Assembly: GCA_019637175.1 (NCBI GenBank)
Contig: JAHBWD010000067.1
Location: forward strand, 1-49,718
Length of the DNA stretch: 49,718 nucleotides
Source: Labilithrix sp.
Lineage (GTDB): Bacteria; Myxococcota_A; Polyangia; Polyangiales; Polyangiaceae
Reading direction: 5' to 3'
Shown here piece after piece: positions 33,649 through 42,132 of this stretch. A program made the position numbers and the translations under genes. The notes under the pieces were generated by a model. The model ran no database searches and had not been told where the DNA came from. It saw nothing but the letters and a program-made list of their open reading frames with translations. Numbering within the stretch: position 1 is the first letter of the stretch; every line of letters starts with the position of its first letter.

Positions 33649-35961
33649 TTGCACTTCCATGATGTCGTGCCAAGGCTCGACCTCAGGCTCGATCTCGGCG
33701 TTCGGCGTCTCCTGCCCGCGTGGCGGAGCCTTTTCTCTCGCGAGCACATCCGCGACGATCTCGTCGCGGGCCTCACGGTAGCGTGCGTGGCGATACCGCT
33801 CTCGCTCGCGATCGCCCTCGCCTCGGGGGTCGCGCCCGTCGTGGGCTTGATCACGGCGATCCTCGCCGGCGTCGTCTGCGCGCTCTTCGGCGGGACGCGC
33901 CTCGCGGTGAGCGGTCCGGCGGCGGCGATGGCCGTGCTCGTGGCGACGATCGTCCAGGAGCTGGGCTTTGCTGCGCTCCTCGTCGTGGCCGTCGGCTGCG
34001 GTCTTCTTCAGATCGTCACCGGCGTCCTCGGGCTCGGGCGCTTCATCCGCCTCGTGCCGCTCCCGGTTATCGAGGGCTTCACCGCGGGCATCGGCGCGAT
34101 CATCCTGATCGGCCAGCTCCCGCGCGCGCTCGGGCTCCCGGCGCCCGAGCAGTCGCACGTCTTCGACGTCGTCACCCACATCTTCGATCTGCTCCCGCAG
34201 ACGAGGCCGGCCGCCGTCGTCGTGACGCTCGGCTCGCTCGCGATCATCTATGGATTGCCCCGGCTCAGTCGGCGCATCCCGCCCCACCTCGCGGCCGTGA
34301 TCGTCGCGACGGTCGCCGTCGCGGCGCTCGGGCTCCAGACCGACACGATCGGCGCGCTGCCGAAGTCGCTCCCCACGCCTCGTCTCCCGGATTGGCCCGC
34401 CGGCGTGTCCATCGTCGCTCTCGCCGGCGCCACGGTCGTCGTCTACGCGCTCGCGTCGCTCGAGACCTTGCTCTCGACGACCGCGGTCGACAAGATGGCG
34501 CGAGAGCACAAGAGCGATCCCGATCAAGAGCTCATCGGTCAAGGACTGGGCAACCTCACGGTCGCCGCGTTCGGAGGCATTCCGGTCACGGGCGTCATCG
34601 CGCGCTCGGCGACCAACGTCCAGGCGGGCGCCAAGACGCGTCGCTCCTCCATCATCCACGCGATCGCGCTCTTGCTCGCGACGCTCGTCGCCGCGTCGGT
34701 GATCGCGCTCATTCCGATCGCCTCGCTCGCGGCGGTCCTCTTCTCCGTCGCGTTCCGGATGTTGAACCCTCGCACGTTCAGCCGGCTCTGGAAGCACTCG
34801 CGCGCCGACGGCGTCGTCTTCGCCGTCACGTTCGCGGTCATCGTCTTCGTCGATCTGCTGAAGGGAGTGCAGTGGGGCATCGCCGCCGCGCTCGTCGTCG
34901 CCGCGATCCAGCTCGGGCGCACGCGGATGGTCGTTCGCGGCGCGAGAACGGGCGACAGCTACGTGCTCGATCTCGAGGGCCCGCTCACGTTCATGTCGTC
35001 GCTCGACATCGAGCGCCTCGGCCACGACATCGCGCTGCTCGAGCCGGGGCGCGGCGTCATCATCGACGTCGGCGGCGTCACGCTGATGGACGCTTCCGGC
35101 GCCGAGATGCTCTGGGACGTCGTCACGCAGGCGAAGGCGCGCGAGCTCCGGCCCGTCGTCGTGGGCCTCACCGACGACCAGCGCGCGATGCTGAGCGCAG
35201 CGTCCGGCGAGGACGTGTCGAGCATCGCGGCCGCGAGCGAGCGCGAGGCCGCCGCCCTCCTCGGGGCGGAGCTCTCGCCCGACGCGACGCTGCGCGCCGG
35301 CGTCGATCGCTATCGGACGACGACGAGGCCCCACTACGCGCAGCTCTTCGAGCACCTCGCGACGGGTCAGGCACCGCACACGCTCTTCATCACGTGCTCC
35401 GACAGTCGCATCATTCCGGACCTGTTCACGGACACCGAGCCCGGCGAGCTCTTCATCGTGCGCGACGTCGGCAACCTCGTGCCGCGCGCCGCGGTGAGCC
35501 TCGGATCGTCGGTGGGCGCGGCGATCGAGTATGCCGTCGACGTCCTCTCCGTGCGCAAGATCGTGGTCTGCGGTCACTCCGGCTGCGGCGCGATCAAGGC
35601 GCTCTTGATGGAGAACGGCGCGTCCGAGCGTCACCCGAACATCGACGCGTGGCTCGACGTCACCGAAGCGCGCGCGGGGATCGCGGCGCTCCCGTCGTCG
35701 CTCTCCGCCGACGAGGTCGCGCGCATGAACGTCTTGCTCCAGGTCGATCACGTGCGGAGCTACGACGTCGTGATAGACGCGATCGCCGAAGGGAGGCTCT
35801 CGGTCGCGGCGTGGTTCTTCGACGTCGGCGAGGGCGAGGTCGAAGAGTGGTCGGCCGAAGCGCAGCGCTTCGTTCCGCTCGCCGGCGAGCCGTCGAGCGA
35901 GCGGAGCGCCGCTCGCGCGAAGTCGCGACGCCGTCGCGACGCCGCGCGAGGAGGGCACTGA
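33649..35961 (+). CDS. SulP anion transporter - STAS - beta-carbonic anhydrase fusion
   Basis: A 770-residue protein. Residues about 20-400 are a SulP transporter core with about 10-12 membrane segments (DDLVAGLTVACVAIPLSLAI, GTRLAVSGPAAAMAVLVA, FGGIPVTGVIARSATNVQAG). Residues about 425-530 are a STAS domain (LEGPLTFMSSLDIE, VTLMDASGAEML). Residues about 545-745 are a beta-carbonic anhydrase: CSDSR (Cys583, Asp585, Arg587), GELFIVRDVGNLVP and the GHSGCGAIKA motif (His643, Cys646), giving the complete zinc site. The fusion suggests bicarbonate uptake coupled to CO2/HCO3- interconversion at the inner membrane. The TTG start at 33649 is tentative; GTG 33667 is an alternative. The C-terminus is basic. 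It converges with the MAPEG gene, leaving five bases. Confidence 0.94.
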   Translation: MHFHDVVPRLDLRLDLGVRRLLPAWRSLFSREHIRDDLVAGLTVACVAIPLSLAIALASGVAPVVGLITAILAGVVCALFGGTRLAVSGPAAAMAVLVATIVQELGFAALLVVAVGCGLLQIVTGVLGLGRFIRLVPLPVIEGFTAGIGAIILIGQLPRALGLPAPEQSHVFDVVTHIFDLLPQTRPAAVVVTLGSLAIIYGLPRLSRRIPPHLAAVIVATVAVAALGLQTDTIGALPKSLPTPRLPDWPAGVSIVALAGATVVVYALASLETLLSTTAVDKMAREHKSDPDQELIGQGLGNLTVAAFGGIPVTGVIARSATNVQAGAKTRRSSIIHAIALLLATLVAASVIALIPIASLAAVLFSVAFRMLNPRTFSRLWKHSRADGVVFAVTFAVIVFVDLLKGVQWGIAAALVVAAIQLGRTRMVVRGARTGDSYVLDLEGPLTFMSSLDIERLGHDIALLEPGRGVIIDVGGVTLMDASGAEMLWDVVTQAKARELRPVVVGLTDDQRAMLSAASGEDVSSIAAASEREAAALLGAELSPDATLRAGVDRYRTTTRPHYAQLFEHLATGQAPHTLFITCSDSRIIPDLFTDTEPGELFIVRDVGNLVPRAAVSLGSSVGAAIEYAVDVLSVRKIVVCGHSGCGAIKALLMENGASERHPNIDAWLDVTEARAGIAALPSSLSADEVARMNVLLQVDHVRSYDVVIDAIAEGRLSVAAWFFDVGEGEVEEWSAEAQRFVPLAGEPSSERSAARAKSRRRRDAARGGH

Positions 35962-35966
35962 GCAGC

Positions 35967-36506
35967 TCAGGGGCTCGCGAAGAGCGAGCGCGCGAAGAGC
36001 GCGACGACCAGGACGAGCAGGCCGATGTTGAGCGTGAAGGTGAGCTGCACGCCCGGCGCGCGCCCGAGCGTGTCGCTCCGCAGGTAGCCGTGCCAATAGA
36101 GGAGGCGCGCGAAGGCGAAGAAGGTGCACGCGATGGGAACGAGCTGCATCTCGTTCGGACCGAGGAGGCTGGCGAGCGCGAGCACGCAGACGGCGAGCCA
36201 CACGAGCTGCTCGAGCGTGTTCTGCATCACCCGGCAGTGGATCTCGAGTCGGCGGCTCTCTCCGCCCGCCGTCGGATCGTGCGAGCCCTCGCGAAAGCGG
36301 CGCGACGCGATCGTGAGGCACACGAGCACGTACGGGATCATCGCGACGACGAGCCAGCGCAGCGCGAGCGCGAGGCGCGCGGCGGGCTCGTCGAGGCCCA
36401 GGAGCGGCGGGAGGAGAGCGTAGGACACGCCGATCACCGCGAGCGAGCCGGGGATCGTCACGACGATCGAGCGCGCGATGAGCCGCTGGCGCGCGCGAAG
36501 GTCCAT
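35967..36506 (-). CDS. MAPEG-family membrane protein
   Basis: A 179-residue protein with four predicted membrane helices. The MAPEG signature is visible: RVMQNTLEQLVWLAVCVLALA, then FFAFARLLYWHGYLRSDTLGRAPG, then QLTFTLNIGLLVLVVALF. MAPEG proteins include microsomal glutathione transferases and eicosanoid enzymes; bacterial members often have unknown substrates. The Arg and Asn of RxxxNTLE, part of the glutathione site in this family, are present. The start ATG overlaps the stop of the upstream GNAT gene by one base (TGATG), so the two are cotranslated. Confidence 0.9.
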   Translation of the reverse strand: MDLRARQRLIARSIVVTIPGSLAVIGVSYALLPPLLGLDEPAARLALALRWLVVAMIPYVLVCLTIASRRFREGSHDPTAGGESRRLEIHCRVMQNTLEQLVWLAVCVLALASLLGPNEMQLVPIACTFFAFARLLYWHGYLRSDTLGRAPGVQLTFTLNIGLLVLVVALFARSLFASP

Positions 36507-37315
36507 CAGGCGCGCTCGAAGTTCTTGCGCGTCGCGATCACGCGGAAGCCCGCCTTGATCATGTTGTCGTACGAAGGCGCGCGCTCTCCGGGGGCGCGCT
36601 CGCCCGCTTCGGTCGCGAGCACGGTGCAGCCGGCGTCGATCGCGGCGCCGATGCGCTGCGCGAGGATGGCGGCCTGCGCGCCGCGCTCACGATGGGCCGC
36701 GATCGTCCCGCCGAGCCCGATCCACGCGCGGTCGCCCGTGACGTAGACCATGCCGCCGGCGACGACCGTGTCGTCCTCGAACGCCGCGTACGCGCGCCAG
36801 CCGGGGCGTCCGATGAGCGCCTCCGTCCAGGCGACGAGGTCACCCGGCATGCCGTGCGCGTCGGCGAGCGTCCGCGCGAACGCGTGACCGTGCTCCGCGC
36901 CGATCTCGCGCACGACGTAAGGGCACTCGCTGTCGTGCGCGGGCGCGCTGTCGTCGCGCAGGAGCTTGAGCCACGCGCGAGGCGCTGGGCGGAATCGCCG
37001 CGCCTCGAGCCAGCCGGCGATCTCCGGGGTTCGACTCGCAGGCCCGTGCGTGACCCAGACGTTCGCCGCTTCGAGCGCGCCGAGCGCGGCGTCGAGGTCG
37101 CTCTCCGAAGCGCTCCGTTCGTTACCCAGCCCGATGCAGCGATTGAACATCGCCATGGGCAGCGTCTTCGCGACGAAGACGCACGCGTCGCCGATCGTGA
37201 CGACGTCGAGCGCGAACGCGCGGCGGATCGAGGGAGGCGCCGCCGCGTAGAGATCGCGCCACGCGTCGATCTCGATGGCGTCGGCGACCGCCGCCGTTTC
37301 GCGTGACTCGGACAT
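36506..37315 (-). CDS. GNAT-family acetyltransferase
   Basis: A 269-residue protein. The C-terminal half is a GNAT domain: YAAFEDDTVVAGGMVYVTGD, WIGLGGTIAAHRERGAQAAIL (acetyl-CoA loop RERGAQ, a variant of R/QxxGxG/A) and NMIKAGFRVIATRKNF. The N-terminal ~120 residues form an extra domain (AAPPSIRRAFALDVVTIGD, LPMAMFNRCIGLG), resembling two-domain GNATs in which the first lobe is degenerate. Substrate unknown. MSESRETAA is taken as start; a TTG 13 codons upstream is less likely. It is the first gene of a two-gene operon with the MAPEG protein. Confidence 0.85.
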   Translation of the reverse strand: MSESRETAAVADAIEIDAWRDLYAAAPPSIRRAFALDVVTIGDACVFVAKTLPMAMFNRCIGLGNERSASESDLDAALGALEAANVWVTHGPASRTPEIAGWLEARRFRPAPRAWLKLLRDDSAPAHDSECPYVVREIGAEHGHAFARTLADAHGMPGDLVAWTEALIGRPGWRAYAAFEDDTVVAGGMVYVTGDRAWIGLGGTIAAHRERGAQAAILAQRIGAAIDAGCTVLATEAGERAPGERAPSYDNMIKAGFRVIATRKNFERA

Positions 37316-37357
37316 GTCGGGCGCAGCATCGCGCGCCGCGCGGCCGGCGCACAAGCC

Positions 37358-37861
37358 TCATCGGCGCTCACGCGGGTCGGCGGCGGCGTGCTCGCGCATC
37401 GAGGTCATGAGGTCGCCCCACCACATGCCCATCATTCGAATGAAGGGCGAGACCTCGAGCCCGTGGCGCGCGGGGTGATCCGGCCGTATCGCGGCCCAGC
37501 CGCGGTGGACGACGGTGACGCGCGTACCGCTCGGGCTCGGCTCGAAGACGATCTCTACCTCGGTCTTCTCCGCGGACGCGAAGTTGACCGCGCGCCATTC
37601 GAACACGAGCCGCTTCGGCGGATCCCACGCGGTCACCTTGCCCGTCTCGACGACCTTCGTTCCCGACGCGCCCTCGAATGATTCGAAGAGGCGTCCGCCG
37701 ACGCCTCCCTCGAGGCGAATGATCCCGCGGCGCTTGCCGGCGACGCGATAGCGGAGGCCGCGGCGCCACCACTGATCGATCTCCTCGGTGAAGATCCGGA
37801 ACGCCGCGTCGGGCGGGACCTCGACGAGCACCGACACGCGCGCCTGATCGCCGGGCGTCAC
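37358..37861 (-). CDS. SRPBCC / AHSA1-type protein
   Basis: A 167-residue START-fold protein: ARVSVLVEVPPDAAFRIFTEEIDQWWRRG opens the helix-grip fold, GGRLFESFEGASG and TGKVTAWDPPKRLVFEWR are typical AHSA1 strands, and a long C-terminal helix follows. Members bind hydrophobic ligands or act as stress or solvent-response proteins. The start GTG 37861 overlaps the ArsR stop (GTGA), so it is translated with ArsR. It is the last gene of the VOC-ArsR-SRPBCC operon, a common bacterial trio whose ligand is usually unknown. Confidence 0.88.
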   Translation of the reverse strand: MTPGDQARVSVLVEVPPDAAFRIFTEEIDQWWRRGLRYRVAGKRRGIIRLEGGVGGRLFESFEGASGTKVVETGKVTAWDPPKRLVFEWRAVNFASAEKTEVEIVFEPSPSGTRVTVVHRGWAAIRPDHPARHGLEVSPFIRMMGMWWGDLMTSMREHAAADPRERR

Positions 37862-38205
37862 CTTCGCCTCGCGTGCTTCCGCTCGGCGTGCGCCTTGAAG
37901 GCCGCGAGCTCTGCGCCCCAGAAGGCCTCGACCTCCTCGATCCACGTGCGGAGCTCGGCGAAGCGCTCGCGGCGGAGCTGGTAGAGGCGAACGCGCGCGT
38001 CTTCGGCCTGGATGCGCTCCTCGACGAGCTCGGCCTCGCGCAAGATCCGCAGGTGCTTGCTCATCGCGGGGCGGCTCGCGCCCAGCGCGTCGGCCATGTC
38101 GCTCGAGCGTGCGGGCTCCTTGCGCAAGATCGCCACGACCGCGCGCCGCGTCGGATCGGCGAGGGCGACGAGCGTGCGATCGAGCGCGCGGTCAGCCTTC
38201 GCCAC
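37858..38205 (-). CDS. ArsR-family winged-helix repressor
   Basis: A 115-residue ArsR-type regulator: DRTLVALADPTRRAVVAIL (helix 2), SSDMADALGASRPAMSKHLRILREAELVEE (helix-turn-helix with SRPAMSKHLRIL recognition helix), then a wing (EDARVRLYQLR) and a dimerisation helix. No metal-binding CxC is present in the recognition helix, so it belongs to the non-metal group that pairs with SRPBCC proteins. It probably represses its own operon, whose candidate promoter lies at 38701-38730. It overlaps the VOC gene by 14 bases and the SRPBCC gene by four. Confidence 0.92.
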   Translation of the reverse strand: MAKADRALDRTLVALADPTRRAVVAILRKEPARSSDMADALGASRPAMSKHLRILREAELVEERIQAEDARVRLYQLRRERFAELRTWIEEVEAFWGAELAAFKAHAERKHARRR

Positions 38206-38662
38206 GTTCGCCCGGATTGCGCACGCGCTGCATGAACCACCAGTGGTGGCCTTCGGGATCGATCGCTTCGTAGGTGCGATCGGCCCAGTAGTCGTCGCCG
38301 TAGTCGGTCGTCGTCGGCTCCATGGCGATGATCGCGCCGGCGGCGCGCGCGCGGGCCGCGTGAGCGTCGGCGTCGTCGACCGCGACGCAGAGGGCCTGCG
38401 TGACCTTCCCGCCGGTCGCGCGCGGAGACGCGCACCACGCGCGGCCGTTCCGCGGGCCGTGCGCGCTGCTCTCCGCGGTGCCGACCATCACCAGGCCGCC
38501 GTGGAAGGTGAGCTCGGAGTGCTCGATGCGGCCTCCCTCGCCCTCGACCTCGAGGCGAACCTCGAAGCCGAACGCCTTGCACAGAAACTCGATGGCCTTC
38601 TTCGGCTCTTCGTAGAAGACCGAGGCCGAGATGCGCGGCCAACCCTTCGGCGGTTCCTTCAT
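38192..38662 (-). CDS. VOC-superfamily protein (glyoxalase / PhnB-like)
   Basis: A 156-residue protein with two beta-alpha-beta-beta-beta modules: ISASVFYEEPKKAIEFLCKAFGFEVRLEVEG, then HSELTFHGGLVMVGT, then VTQALCVAVDDADAHAARARAAG and YEAIDPEGHHWWFMQ. This fits the PhnB/VOC family (metal-dependent isomerases, dioxygenases, or small-molecule binders). GAGGAG seven bases upstream supports the ATG. It is the first gene of the VOC-ArsR-SRPBCC operon. Confidence 0.9.
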   Translation of the reverse strand: MKEPPKGWPRISASVFYEEPKKAIEFLCKAFGFEVRLEVEGEGGRIEHSELTFHGGLVMVGTAESSAHGPRNGRAWCASPRATGGKVTQALCVAVDDADAHAARARAAGAIIAMEPTTTDYGDDYWADRTYEAIDPEGHHWWFMQRVRNPGERGEG

Positions 38663-38700
38663 CGCGTCGCTCCTCGCGAAAGTGGTTGTCTGTTCGAGAA

Positions 38701-38730
38701 ATAATTATCTCCTGTGGAAATTAGTGTCAA
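38701..38730 (-). promoter_or_regulatory. Promoter/operator for the VOC-ArsR-SRPBCC operon
   Basis: On the minus strand TTGACA (38725-38730) is a consensus -35, and GATAAT (38704-38709) a near-consensus -10, with a 15-base spacer. The -10 overlaps the palindrome ATAATTAT (38701-38708). This is the most AT-rich spot in its neighbourhood and lies between two divergent genes, so ArsR binding here is likely. The spacer is shorter than the optimal 17. Confidence 0.6.
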
Positions 38731-38749
38731 GGCGCGGCATCCTCGAGGC

Positions 38750-39538
38750 ATGTCCGACATCGATCATGTCTCGCTCGCCGTCACCGACTACGAGCGCTCG
38801 AAGGCGTTCTACCGCGCTGCGCTCGAGCCGCTCGGCCTCGCGCTCGTGATGGAGAACCAGAGCGGCGCCGGCTTCGGCCGGACGCGGCCTCGGTTCTGGG
38901 TCCGGCCCGGCGAAGGTTCCGTCGCGGCGGCGCACGTGTGCTTCTCCGCGCGCAGCCGCGACGAGGTCGCGCGCTTCCACGAAGCGGCGCTCGCCGCAGG
39001 CGGTCGAGACTTCGGCGCGCCGGGCACGAGGGCGCAGTATCACCCGGCGTACTTCGGCGCGTTCGTGCTCGATCCCGATGGTCACAACATCGAGGCCGTG
39101 ATCCACACGCCCGCGCGCGCGCCCATCGCCCTCGCGCGCGGCGAGGGGCGCGCATATCCGATGGGTCGAATCGAAGCGCTCTTCAAGGCCGATCGCGCCG
39201 AGACGGCGTGGGGCTACTCCGTCTCGGAGTGGTGGCTCGAGCCCCACACGAAGGGACCTGGCGCGCACGCGCACCCGGAGGACGACGTGTTCTTCGTCAT
39301 CGAGGGCACCATGACGATCCTGCTCGGCGACGAATGGATCGAGGCTCCCGCGGGCTCGTTCATCGTCGCGCCGGGCGGCGTCACCCACGACTTCGAGAAC
39401 CGATCGGATCGCCGCGCCGGCGTGCTGAACTTCTCACCGTCGGTGTTCGAGCCGGAGATGAAGGGGATCGCCGCGTGGTTCGAGGCGAACCCTCCGGGCG
39501 AGGCGCGCCCGGAGGGCCGTGTGCGGCGGCTCGGTTGA
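38750..39538 (+). CDS. VOC-cupin fusion protein
   Basis: A 262-residue protein with an N-terminal VOC domain (about 1-125; DHVSLAVTDYERSKAFYRAALEPLG, FFGRTRP-type strand, GAFVLDPDGHNIEAVIH). The C-terminal cupin domain (about 160-245) contains HTKGPGAHAHPEDDVFFVIEG, the G(X)5HXH(X)3-4E(X)6G metal motif, and GSFIVAPGGVTHDFEN as motif 2. Both halves can bind a divalent metal. Probable role in modification of a small aromatic or dicarbonyl compound; substrate unknown. It is divergent from the VOC-ArsR-SRPBCC operon and shares its AT-rich control region, so ArsR may control both. ATG 38750 is chosen as it starts the fold; GTG 38714 is possible. Confidence 0.87.
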   Translation: MSDIDHVSLAVTDYERSKAFYRAALEPLGLALVMENQSGAGFGRTRPRFWVRPGEGSVAAAHVCFSARSRDEVARFHEAALAAGGRDFGAPGTRAQYHPAYFGAFVLDPDGHNIEAVIHTPARAPIALARGEGRAYPMGRIEALFKADRAETAWGYSVSEWWLEPHTKGPGAHAHPEDDVFFVIEGTMTILLGDEWIEAPAGSFIVAPGGVTHDFENRSDRRAGVLNFSPSVFEPEMKGIAAWFEANPPGEARPEGRVRRLG

Positions 39539-39561
39539 TCTCCGTGGTATAGCTGCGTGCG

Positions 39562-40158
39562 ATGGCTGCCCGGCCGCTGCGCGATGACGAGCTCGAGACG
39601 GCCGCGGCGACGCTCGCGCTCGCCTTCATGAACGACCCGATCTTCGTGTTCATGATGCCGGCGCCGAAGGCGCGCGAGGCTTGGCTCCGCTGGTTTCACC
39701 TCCGCGCGCTCCGCGAGTGCAAGTCCGTGGGTGGCGCGTTCACCGTCGAGGGACCGGAGGCGGGCGCGATCGGCCTCTATCCTCCGGGCGCGTGGCCGCC
39801 CGCCTTGCGCAACCTGATCGGCGCGATCCCGATCCCTCCGGGGCTGCCGCCACATCGCCTGATCACGCGCGGGCTGCGCCTCGAGCGTCGCATTCACGCG
39901 CTCCATCCGGCGGCGAAGCACCTCTACGTCTACGTGCTCGGCGTCCATCCATCGAAGAAGGGGCGCGGGCTCGGCGGTGCGCTGTTGCGCCACGCCGCTT
40001 CGCTCGCGCGCGAGGCGGGCGCCGTCTCGCACCTCGAGACGTCGAACCCCGACAACCTCTCGCTCTACCGCCGCTTCGGCTTCGAAGTGACGAGCGAGGT
40101 CACGGCGCACGGCGGCCCGCCCGTGTGGGTGATGACCACGCCGTCACACGTCGACTGA
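39562..40158 (+). CDS. GNAT-family acetyltransferase
   Basis: A 198-residue GNAT: RPLRDDELETAAATLALAFMNDPIF at the N-terminus, HLYVYVLGVHPSKKGRGLGGALLRHAASLA with the acetyl-CoA loop (KKGRGLG), then LETSNPDNLSLYRRFGFEVTSEV with the conserved Y-RxGF motif. This matches small soluble GNATs that acetylate amines, often toxic compounds or polyamines; substrate unknown. It follows the VOC-cupin gene by 23 bases and may be cotranscribed with it. Confidence 0.93.
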   Translation: MAARPLRDDELETAAATLALAFMNDPIFVFMMPAPKAREAWLRWFHLRALRECKSVGGAFTVEGPEAGAIGLYPPGAWPPALRNLIGAIPIPPGLPPHRLITRGLRLERRIHALHPAAKHLYVYVLGVHPSKKGRGLGGALLRHAASLAREAGAVSHLETSNPDNLSLYRRFGFEVTSEVTAHGGPPVWVMTTPSHVD

Positions 40159-40181
40159 AGCAGCCTCGCGGGGGCGGAGGC

Positions 40182-40448
40182 TCACCCGAGGACGCGCTCG
40201 TCGACGTAGCACCAGCACCACGTCTCGCCGGGCTCGGCCGAGGAGACGATCGGGTGTCGCGTGTGCCGATAGTGCGCGGTCGCGTGCCTGTTCGGCGACG
40301 AGTCGCAGCAGCCCACGTGGCCGCACGTGAGGCACTCTCGGAGGTGCACCCAGGGCGCGCCGATCTTCATGCAGTCTTCGCAGCCCGCGGCCGGTCGAGG
40401 CACCTTGCGGATCGTCGCCTGCCGCGCGTGCGTGCACGGCTCGGTCAT
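40182..40448 (-). CDS. UBP-type zinc-finger protein
   Basis: An 88-residue protein that is nearly all a ZnF-UBP domain: CTHARQATIRKVP, GCEDCMKIGAPWVHLRECLTCGHVGCCDSSPNRHATAHYRHTRHP in short pieces, then ETWCWCYVDE. Cys and His ligands for three zinc ions are present. Bacterial members are stand-alone and of unknown role. MTEPCTH is chosen as start because it matches the beginning of the domain; an upstream ATG at 40472 is also in frame. It converges with the GNAT gene and is divergent from Dps. Confidence 0.87.
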   Translation of the reverse strand: MTEPCTHARQATIRKVPRPAAGCEDCMKIGAPWVHLRECLTCGHVGCCDSSPNRHATAHYRHTRHPIVSSAEPGETWCWCYVDERVLG

Positions 40449-40593
40449 CGTGACGCCGTAGAGATCGAGCATCGAGGGACCATGACCCGGCTCGCAGTGG
40501 AGCCAAGCTCGTGTGGCGCGCGGCCGCCGGAGCGCTGCGTGGCACGCGACTTGAACTCGATCCGCGCACCACCGCTTGAACGGAGGAGAGCTC

Positions 40594-41145
40594 ATGCCCA
40601 GGACCGCCACGACCAAGGAACGCAACGGGCTCCAGCGCGCGCGTTCGCTGCCGCTCGCGACGCCGACGGATCTCGATCGCAAGGCGACGCGGGCCGTCAG
40701 CGCCGCGATGAACGCGGTGCTCGCCGACGTCTTCGCGCTCTACCTCAAGACGAAGAATTTCCATTGGCACATGAGCGGACCGCACTTCCGCGACTATCAC
40801 CTCTTGCTCGACGAGCAGGCGACGCAGCTCTTCGCGATGACCGATCCGATCGCCGAGCGCGTCCGGAAGATCGGCGGCCAGACGCTGAAGTCGATCGGGC
40901 AGATCGAGCGCCTCAAGCACGTCGACGACAACGACGCCGAGTACGTCGAGCCGTTCGACATGCTGGTCGAGCTGCTCGACGACAACAAGGCGCTCGCGGC
41001 GCGTCTCCGCGAGGCGCACGCGATCTCGTCGGACAACGAAGATCACGCCACGACGAGCCTCATCGAGGTGTGGCTCGACGAGACGGAGCGCCGCGTGTGG
41101 TTCCTCTTCGAGACGACGCGCCAATCCGAGGCGACCGTTCACTGA
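40594..41145 (+). CDS. Dps-family DNA-binding ferritin-like protein
   Basis: A 183-residue four-helix protein: KTKNFHWHMSGPHFRDYHLLLDEQATQLFAMTDPIAERV contains the Dps ferroxidase residues (HWHxxGxxFxxxHxxLDE). EDHATTSLIEVWLDETERRVWFLFE is the last helix. The basic N-terminus (PRTATTKERNGLQRARS) probably binds DNA. Dps protects DNA and oxidises Fe(II) with peroxide. GGAGGAG five bases upstream strongly supports ATG 40594. It is divergent from the UBP zinc-finger gene. Confidence 0.94.
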   Translation: MPRTATTKERNGLQRARSLPLATPTDLDRKATRAVSAAMNAVLADVFALYLKTKNFHWHMSGPHFRDYHLLLDEQATQLFAMTDPIAERVRKIGGQTLKSIGQIERLKHVDDNDAEYVEPFDMLVELLDDNKALAARLREAHAISSDNEDHATTSLIEVWLDETERRVWFLFETTRQSEATVH

Positions 41146-41202
41146 GAAAGCGGCGTTCGACGGCCCCTTCACGACCGGCCCGACGAGCCCTATGTGGCTC
41201 GC

Positions 41203-41715
41203 ATGGCCCGGCCGTACATGCGCACGAACGCCGAAGCGCACCTCTACATGGATCAGCGTCCCTGCGACTGCGGCGGGCTCGTGGTCGATCGGCGATGCGA
41301 GGTGATCCGGGAGGGCGACGTCTTGTGCAGCCGCTACGCCGGGCAGTGCCGCGCTTGCGGCGCGACGCGGGAGATGGTCTTCGAGCTGGCGCCGACGCAG
41401 CGTCCGGTCGGCGGCGAGGTCGACTTCGGCGGCGACGATCCGTCGCAGTTGCTGGATCCCGGGGAGTGGATGGCGATCTCCGTCCAACACGCGAAGACCG
41501 AGCCGGCCACGCGCAGGGACCTCGACATCGCGCGCGCCGCGCTCGAAGAGGTGATCAAGTTCGTTCCTCCGGGCGCCGACAGGGTGCCCGTCGAGGCGTT
41601 CTGGACGGAGCGCGGCCGCGCGGTGTTCGATCGCGAGCCGGGGCGATTCCGTCGCGTGCGCATGGAGGCGGTGCTCGGCGTCTATCGCAAGCTGCTCGCC
41701 GAGCGCGCGCCGTGA
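41203..41715 (+). CDS. Cys-containing protein of unknown function
   Basis: A 170-residue protein starting MARPYMRTNAEAHLYMD. Cys residues in RPCDCGGL and CRACGAT suggest a zinc ribbon near the N-terminus (24-56). The rest is mixed alpha/beta with a C-terminal helical part (RDLDIARAALEEVIKFVPPGADRVP, RMEAVLGVYRKLLAERAP). No family is recognised. GTG 41194 and ATG 41218 are alternative starts. It follows Dps by about 57 bases on the same strand. Confidence 0.75.
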   Translation: MARPYMRTNAEAHLYMDQRPCDCGGLVVDRRCEVIREGDVLCSRYAGQCRACGATREMVFELAPTQRPVGGEVDFGGDDPSQLLDPGEWMAISVQHAKTEPATRRDLDIARAALEEVIKFVPPGADRVPVEAFWTERGRAVFDREPGRFRRVRMEAVLGVYRKLLAERAP

Positions 41716-41769
41716 GCGCACGACCTTGATACCGAGGTGCGCCTGCGGTATCGCCGACGTCGGTCAACC

Positions 41770-42123
41770 ATGGAAAAGAAGCCGCGAGTCTTCACGATGT
41801 CGTTCGGGAGCGTGTATCCGCTCTACGTGCAGAAGGCCGAGAAGAAGGGGCGGACGAAGGAAGAGGTCGACGAGATCATCACGTGGCTCACGGGCTACAG
41901 TGAGAAGCAGCTTCAGCGCGCGATCGATCGCAAGGTCGACTTCGAAGCGTTCTTCGCTCGAGCGCCGCGGATGAACCCGAACGTGGGCCTCATCAAGGGG
42001 GTCGTCTGCGGCGTGCGCGTCGAAGACGTCGCCGATCCGCTCATGCAGAAGATCCGCTATCTCGACAAGCTGGTCGACGAGCTCGCCAAGGGAAAGAAGA
42101 TGGCGAGCATCCTTCGAGGGTAG
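41770..42123 (+). CDS. DUF2200-family protein
   Basis: A 117-residue protein that matches DUF2200 throughout: RVFTMSFGSVYPLYVQKAEKKGRTKEEVDEII, TWLTGY, FEAFFARAPRMNPN, IKGVVCGVRVE and the C-terminal KIRYLDKLVDELAKGK. The length is that of the whole family. These are small soluble proteins of unknown function found across bacteria and fungi. ATG 41770 is chosen because homologues begin at this point. It converges with the LysR gene, leaving nine bases. Confidence 0.93.
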   Translation: MEKKPRVFTMSFGSVYPLYVQKAEKKGRTKEEVDEIITWLTGYSEKQLQRAIDRKVDFEAFFARAPRMNPNVGLIKGVVCGVRVEDVADPLMQKIRYLDKLVDELAKGKKMASILRG

Positions 42124-42132
42124 CGGCTCGTT

